A stretch of 64,000 nt of DNA. It comes from Leishmania martiniquensis. Taxonomy: Eukaryota > Euglenozoa > Kinetoplastea > Trypanosomatida > Trypanosomatidae. The notes under the pieces are model-generated. The model had not been told where the DNA came from. It saw nothing but the letters and a program-made list of their open reading frames with translations, and ran no database searches. The position numbers and the translations under genes are program-made. Positions within the stretch are counted from its first letter, which is position 1, and each line of letters begins with the position of its first letter. The DNA lies in NCBI RefSeq assembly GCF_017916325.1, contig NC_090149.1, positions 556,001 to 620,000 of the forward strand, read 5' to 3'. Below are positions 59,604 to 64,000 of the stretch, piece after piece.

Positions 59604-62147
59604 ATGCAGAGCAATAGCACTGCTGCGCGTGATGAGGGCTCACCACCCCGCCACCGGTGCGCCATCGCCGTGAAGAATAACGTGCAGTACCTCTTTGTGG
59701 TGGTACCAAAGTCAAAGCCACCGCCCAAGATGGAGCTTGAGCCGCTCATGTTCTTTGAAAGCCCCTCACCGGCACCACGAGCGGCACCGGATGCTTGCCA
59801 GACAGAAGGCCTCTATGCCCCCAAAGGGGATGCGTTGAAGGACTCCGCAGCGGTACCACTAGCAGTGAATAGCAGCGGCGAACTGCAGCGTGCGGTCGTC
59901 TTTCCGGCCACAGAATTCGCCTCTCTCGACGATGCGCGACAGCAGTGCGGCCCTTTCACGTCTTTCCAAGAGTACCCTGCACTCTTTGGATGTCTCAGGA
60001 TCGACAAGGTGTACGTGCTTGTCGCCACCGCTGTCGCCGTCGCGGTGTCTCTGCCTTTCGCTGGCACCATCTATAATGTGAAGGGGACCGCGTGGGTGCC
60101 GTTCGACCTGCCTGGGGTGGCCCCGGTTCGTGTGAGCCAGACCGACCGGACACGCCTCCGTGAGTTTCAGCACTGCTCTTACAGCATAGGCTACTACTTC
60201 AGCGACGATGTGGACCTCATGCTGCCTTTCCCCTTCACGAGGCCAGACGGCTGCGCGCCGCCCGACACCGAGTGCAACTGGTCTCACCATCTCCACGACT
60301 CCTTCTCCCGCTGCTCGCTGGGGGCGGCGTGCTCTGTGTTGGTGCGCGGCTTCGCTGGAGAGCGGGTGTGCACGCTGAAGGACGGCGTCGACCTGCACCT
60401 CGTCCTGCTAGGAAGACAGAGCAACGTTAACCCAGGCCCCCGATACCTCAGTCGCGGCCTTAACTCAGAGAATGGCGTAGGCAATGATCATTACTACGAG
60501 TACATTCTCTGGAAGTATCACGGTGCCGACACCGTCACCTTCACACGACACTCATTCCTGCGTGGCACTATACCCGTGCACTGGAGGACACAGCTGAGCA
60601 TGTCGCTCTCCGAGCCGGCGATGATCTTCAGCGGCAATAAGGCCGAGGTGCTCCGCGGCAGCGTGGCATACTTTGACCGCACGTTTCAGAGGCTCAAGCA
60701 CGTGATGCTGCTCGACACAAACGGCTGCAGCGCTTCAAGCCCGCAGCTACGGTGCATCAACCTCCTTCGCCTCAACCCGCAAAGTGGGGAGGATGTACTG
60801 GCGCGGCACTTCCTGGATGCCGTACGAGCGTCAGACGCTTTCATCAAAAAAAGATTCGTGGGGGGCAGTCTTGACCTTGTCCATGTTGACTGGCTCAATC
60901 TCATTAAAGATTATGGCATCGACATGGCAACATCAACGTTTTGGGAGGCCTCGGTTGGATTTCTCGGCACCGGGTCCACAGCAGAGGACTCTATGATGAC
61001 GGTGGGTATGATTCGCCGCACTGGCGAGGTGGATCGCCTCGTTACTCAGTCGCGCTTTCTCCGTCTCAACTGCGCCGACTCCCTTGACAGGACGAACCTC
61101 GGCTGCTTCTTTTTGTGCCTCCAGCTCTGCATCGCGATGCTTCTCACGCAGCGAATTCCCTACACAAGCTTCCCAGAAAGCCCACTTGTGCCTGCGTTGG
61201 ACGCGTCTGACGAGGTCCCCCAGGAAGGTGGCTACGCGGCTGCCTTTGCGCCCATGGTAGGCGCGAGGCAAGCAGTGCCGAAGCCTTTCGTGAGCGCCTG
61301 GGGTGAGGTTCGCGATCCGCGGTGCATTCCGCCCGTCATTGTCCGGGCGCTAGCAGAACTCTTCGTGCACAACGGCGACTGCGTGGCCATGCTGTACACC
61401 AACTCAGCAGCTATGCACAGCAACATTCTCCGTGGCATCTGCGGTATGCGACTGCAGGGGCACAATGCCGTTATAGCAACTCAACGCAAGTTTGAGAACG
61501 TCTTCGAGGACCGTAAGAAACTGCGCGGCATCCAGCTGTTGCTGGGGAGAAACGACAACGATCTCTTCCCGTCCATTAGTCAAGTGTTCCTGCTGCGGCC
61601 GGTGGCGTACAAGCAGTGGGCGTGCGCCGTTGTTGTCGTTGGCGTCCCGGACGCCGTCACCGTGAGGGAGGTGGAGGTGACCGTGCGGCGCGCTTGGGAT
61701 GCTAGCGTCGTGTCACAGCTTGCCGTGCGTCAGCTGCCGCCGATCGAGAGCACCGCGCTGTGTTTCACTGTTACGCTCTCGAAAGTTCACGCGCAACAGG
61801 AAGCTGGCTACTGTGCGCACTCAAATAAAGAAAGCGACTACAGCGGTTGTACACTGGCACCGGACGATCCGGTCGACGACGGCATCAGCGAGAACGGTAC
61901 TACTCACCCGCGAAGCGAGCGAATTGCCATCATCGAGTTCGACCCAGACCTCTGCACGGTCGTGGACGCGGCCACGATGCTGAGGCAACAGGGATTCCTC
62001 CCTCTGAGCGGCAATAACTGCATACTGGCACCCTATTCATACGCCCTGCACACGACGAGAGATGCAAGCACGATGAGTGGCACCGTCAAAACAGTTGGCT
62101 CCTCACTCAAGCGTGGTCTCACCAGCTTCATGCGTGGTCTAACCTGA
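59604..62147 (+). CDS. Sac-domain phosphoinositide phosphatase
   Basis: The 847-residue protein has a Sac homology domain, which removes phosphates from PI3P, PI4P or PI(3,5)P2. The start is the ATG of MQSNSTAARDEG. The Sac N-lobe includes FGCLRIDKVYVLVATAVAVA, with later LLGRQSNVNPGPRYLSRGLN (family: SRRSxxRxGxRyxxRGxd) and NDHYYEYILW in place of V-N-x-VETEQ. The catalytic Cx5R loop is CADSLDR at 490-496, followed by TN. The canonical Sac loop is CxDCLDRTN; Ser in place of the second Cys recalls the plant SAC9 class. An AEL segment and HNGDCVAMLYTNSAAM follow, and 650-847 is a C-terminal part without helices able to anchor. Fig4 would be one candidate role because VAC14 is 7 kb upstream, but class assignment is open. 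Confidence 0.88.
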   Translation: MQSNSTAARDEGSPPRHRCAIAVKNNVQYLFVVVPKSKPPPKMELEPLMFFESPSPAPRAAPDACQTEGLYAPKGDALKDSAAVPLAVNSSGELQRAVVFPATEFASLDDARQQCGPFTSFQEYPALFGCLRIDKVYVLVATAVAVAVSLPFAGTIYNVKGTAWVPFDLPGVAPVRVSQTDRTRLREFQHCSYSIGYYFSDDVDLMLPFPFTRPDGCAPPDTECNWSHHLHDSFSRCSLGAACSVLVRGFAGERVCTLKDGVDLHLVLLGRQSNVNPGPRYLSRGLNSENGVGNDHYYEYILWKYHGADTVTFTRHSFLRGTIPVHWRTQLSMSLSEPAMIFSGNKAEVLRGSVAYFDRTFQRLKHVMLLDTNGCSASSPQLRCINLLRLNPQSGEDVLARHFLDAVRASDAFIKKRFVGGSLDLVHVDWLNLIKDYGIDMATSTFWEASVGFLGTGSTAEDSMMTVGMIRRTGEVDRLVTQSRFLRLNCADSLDRTNLGCFFLCLQLCIAMLLTQRIPYTSFPESPLVPALDASDEVPQEGGYAAAFAPMVGARQAVPKPFVSAWGEVRDPRCIPPVIVRALAELFVHNGDCVAMLYTNSAAMHSNILRGICGMRLQGHNAVIATQRKFENVFEDRKKLRGIQLLLGRNDNDLFPSISQVFLLRPVAYKQWACAVVVVGVPDAVTVREVEVTVRRAWDASVVSQLAVRQLPPIESTALCFTVTLSKVHAQQEAGYCAHSNKESDYSGCTLAPDDPVDDGISENGTTHPRSERIAIIEFDPDLCTVVDAATMLRQQGFLPLSGNNCILAPYSYALHTTRDASTMSGTVKTVGSSLKRGLTSFMRGLT

Positions 62148-62639
62148 CCGCCGTGTGTGTGTGTGGCAAGCTCATACAGGCGACACGACCCCGCTACGCA
62201 TGCTTGTGTTCCCTCTTGCTGCTTCGCAAGTTCTTCCATTTCGCCTTCGTGAGCCTGACCGCTGCTCCTCGTCACTACGCACCTCGCGTACGCACATACA
62301 CGAAACGGCTTATCATGACCCTCTTCTGCTACCGCCGCTCCTCAGGTGCTCCTTGTGCAGTTCGCCTGCTGCTTCGGCTCGCATAGAGCAGTCTCCTCGA
62401 AGGACTCGCCGCTTAGGTGCGCATACCCTTTGCGCATCTCCGACTCCCTTCCTTTCCCGGGACTGCAGCAGGCGGGTTTCTGTGCGGTTCTCCTGTCTCC
62501 TCAGCACCTGGCATGTGAGACGTCGAGGTCGCCACCCGACCTAGGGCCTACAATATAGGCCCTCTTCCTAAGTACACAAGGTGAATACAACCCGAGCATG
62601 CTTTGCAAAAATGCAAAAAAAGGTCCCACAAGGTAGCCT

Positions 62640-62900
62640 CGGGCACGTGTTGCAGAATTGCAGCGTCCCCATCACCTGAGCACCACCCCGCCTCGGGCGC
62701 TACCGGGCCGCCCCAAGGGGGGTCGCCTCACAGCCGCGCCCCTCCTGTGGATCGCCGACTGCTGCCGGCCACCATGGCGTGCCTTGGGCGTGTCGCATCC
62801 GTACGAAGCAGGAGGGCCGGGCGGGGTGTACGCTGGCGCCGCGTTGACGCTCTCCTCGCCATACGAGTCGCACCGACACCCTACCTTCGGCAACCTGACC
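62640..62900 (-). mobile_element. Degenerate SIDER-like element, subtelomeric
   Basis: By-eye alignment with copy B in the same orientation: CAGCCGCGCCCCTCC...GCCGACTGCTGCC against CACGCCGCGCCCAGC...ACCGACCTGCC, then CCATGGCGTGCCTTGGGCG against CAATGGGGCTGCTCGGGCG. Identity is far lower than among A-D. Boundaries uncertain. Confidence 0.38.
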
Positions 62901-63246
62901 GCCGACAGCAGTAGCGATAGAGCGTGCTGCGCGCCCTGGCGTCATGGCCGGTGGACCGTGTAGAGCCACCGGAGGCGGCTCGGCGCTGGCGACGACAGGA
63001 GGGCTGCTTGGCTTGCTCTCACCGGGAGTCCTCTGTTGGACAGCTGGCGATACCACGCATTGAGGCGTTCGTCGCCATCAAAGGGGTGCGTGTGAGGACA
63101 AAGCGCTGAACGGACCCTCCCCTGCTGTTTGCTGTCGAGCAGGTGCGACAGCTGCGCCACTCCACTCTTCTTTTCGACATTCTAGCTCCATCAGCTATGA
63201 CCTCCTGATGTTCCCCTCTCTCTTGGGTGCTGCTGACTGACTGCTA

Positions 63247-63316
63247 CTTGTATCTCTCTTTCCCCGTACCCTGTTTGCCCCTTTACCTTTTCGTCGCCAA
63301 ATACGTTCTTCCATAG
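63247..63316 (+). promoter_or_regulatory. Polypyrimidine tract and acceptor before the last frame
   Basis: A C/T-rich stretch of about 50 bases (TCTCTCTTTCCCCG...CCCCTTTACCTTTTCG) ends in CCATAG with AG at 63315-63316. It would give the terminal small frame a trans-spliced transcript with a 150-base leader. Confidence 0.4.
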
Positions 63317-63463
63317 TAGCTGACGCAGTGAACCTGGCTTTCGCGTGAAAGGACATCCGCTCGAGGCCTCCTTCTCGTGTTGCTGCACCGCCAGTAGCAA
63401 CCGTGATGTTGGCGAAGGGACTGATCAGCTCATCTGCTTACCGTGTACGATGACGGGTTTACG

Positions 63464-63721
63464 ATGGACCCTTTTCCTGCTCACCGTGCGGCGCGTCTGC
63501 AGACTGCTTTGGAAAACAGCACCAGCCGTCCACTCGCTGCACTTTCCACTTACACGCCTGTGAACCCCCTTCTTCCTCATCTACGCGGCGATCTCCTTGC
63601 GGTGCAGCGATACTTCAACCGACCGCAGCTTCCACGTTGTATTGGCCACGCCGCATTTCCTGCAATGGCGCGCCTCCTAGACGCAGCTCAACAGTCGTGG
63701 GTCCCACACACCCGTTTTTGA
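63464..63721 (+). CDS. Small hypothetical protein next to the telomere
   Basis: An 85-residue frame starting at ATG (MDPFPAHRAARLQTALEN) and ending at TGA 42 bases before the terminal repeat. The sequence looks like protein: a mixed helical N-terminus, LLPHLRGDLLAVQRYFN, AAFPAMARLLDAAQQSWVP, and balanced composition unlike the pyrimidine-derived shadows. A splice-acceptor-like tract lies 150 bases upstream on the same strand. No family recognised. It could be a complete small gene, the 5' remnant of a gene truncated by chromosome breakage and telomere addition, or chance. Confidence 0.42.
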   Translation: MDPFPAHRAARLQTALENSTSRPLAALSTYTPVNPLLPHLRGDLLAVQRYFNRPQLPRCIGHAAFPAMARLLDAAQQSWVPHTRF

Positions 63722-63762
63722 CAGCGGCACGACGATGCCCCTTCTGAGATGACGAATGAGAT

Positions 63763-64000
63763 AGGGTTAAGGGTTAAGGGTTAAGGGTTAAGGGTTAAGG
63801 GTTAAGGGTTAAGGGTTAAGGGTTAAGGGTTAAGGGTTAAGGGTTAAGGGTTAAGGGTTAAGGGTTAAGGGTTAAGGGTTAAGGGTTAAGGGTTAAGGGT
63901 TAAGGGTTAAGGGTTAAGGTTAGGGTTAAGGGTTAAGGGTTAAGGGTTAAGGGTTAAGGGTTAAGGGTTAAGGGTTAAGGGTTAAGGGTTAAGGGTTAAG
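63763..64000 (+). repeat. Terminal telomere-like array, unit GGGTTAA
   Basis: About 34 tandem copies of a seven-base unit run to the end of the window with the G-rich strand 3'-ward, the orientation of a right telomere. Trypanosomatid telomeres are known as TTAGGG (six bases); here nearly every unit has an extra A. One interruption near 63916-63928 contains a short GG unit and one TTAGGG. Whether this is real or a consensus-sequence error is discussed in the findings. Confidence 0.9.

Larger units (their letters stand above)
62148..63463. other. Subtelomeric region
   Basis: A 1.3 kb region after the Sac gene. It holds a degenerate SIDER-like block (62640-62900), GC-rich low-coding sequence to 63110, and then a C/T-rich tract with acceptor AG at 63315-63316. 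No satellite arrays of the subtelomeric type were seen. Confidence 0.55.

Noticed and set aside
62700..63056. 118-residue antisense frame in the subtelomere
   Set aside because: It coincides with the degenerate SIDER-like GC-rich block and has no protein features.
1..64000. tRNA, rRNA, snoRNA clusters, CRISPR arrays, strand-switch region
   Set aside because: I looked for paired tRNA-like arms, spaced palindromic repeats and a change of gene strand and saw none. All genes run toward the telomere. A covariance-model scan would be needed to exclude small RNAs.

Overview
The window reads as the right-hand end of a chromosome from Leishmania or a very close trypanosomatid. The evidence is: nineteen intronless genes, all on the + strand and all pointing toward the window end; long pyrimidine-rich gaps of 0.6-3.7 kb with polypyrimidine-AG trans-splice sites instead of promoters; high GC third positions; lineage-typical proteins (double-length tyrosyl-tRNA synthetase, BT1-family pteridine transporter, front-end desaturase); dispersed SIDER-like retroposon relics with A-rich tails; and a G-rich terminal repeat running to the last base. 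From memory, the order SHMT - desaturase - INO1 - TyrRS matches the distal part of Leishmania chromosome 14; I cannot verify this here.

Layout. 1-4.6 kb: serine hydroxymethyltransferase, bracketed by two SIDER-like copies in inverted orientation. 4.6-12.7 kb: a P58IPK-like TPR/J-domain co-chaperone, a cytochrome-b5 front-end desaturase, and a dynein light-intermediate-chain-like protein. 12.7-14.9 kb: a gap holding a candidate decayed gene. 14.9-25.7 kb: BT1-family transporter, a 3.7 kb gap with a degenerate SIDER, inositol-3-phosphate synthase, and tyrosyl-tRNA synthetase. 26-31 kb: a hypothetical protein, a p24/GOLD cargo receptor, and a small two-helix mitochondrial-type membrane protein. 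31.5 kb: a third SIDER copy. 32-53.8 kb: NEK-like kinase, a helical hypothetical, CFAP44, a C2-domain protein with a coding minisatellite, VAC14, and MPC2. 54.2 kb: a fourth SIDER copy. 55-62 kb: a basic mitochondrial-type protein, a mPGES-2-like thioredoxin/GST-fold protein, and a Sac-domain phosphoinositide phosphatase. 62.1-64 kb: subtelomere with a degenerate SIDER, a possible last small gene, and a terminal array whose unit is the heptamer GGGTTAA rather than the expected hexamer TTAGGG.

The genes are probably one polycistronic unit transcribed toward the telomere, so neighbours need not share function. Two themes still stand out. Folate/one-carbon metabolism is represented by SHMT and a BT1 transporter 13 kb apart. 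Endosomal PI(3,5)P2 control is represented by VAC14 and a Sac phosphatase 7 kb apart. The most unusual signals are the heptameric telomere-like array, the sequence-identical inverted SIDER pair around SHMT, and the frame-shifted coding-like stretch at 13.6-14.1 kb.
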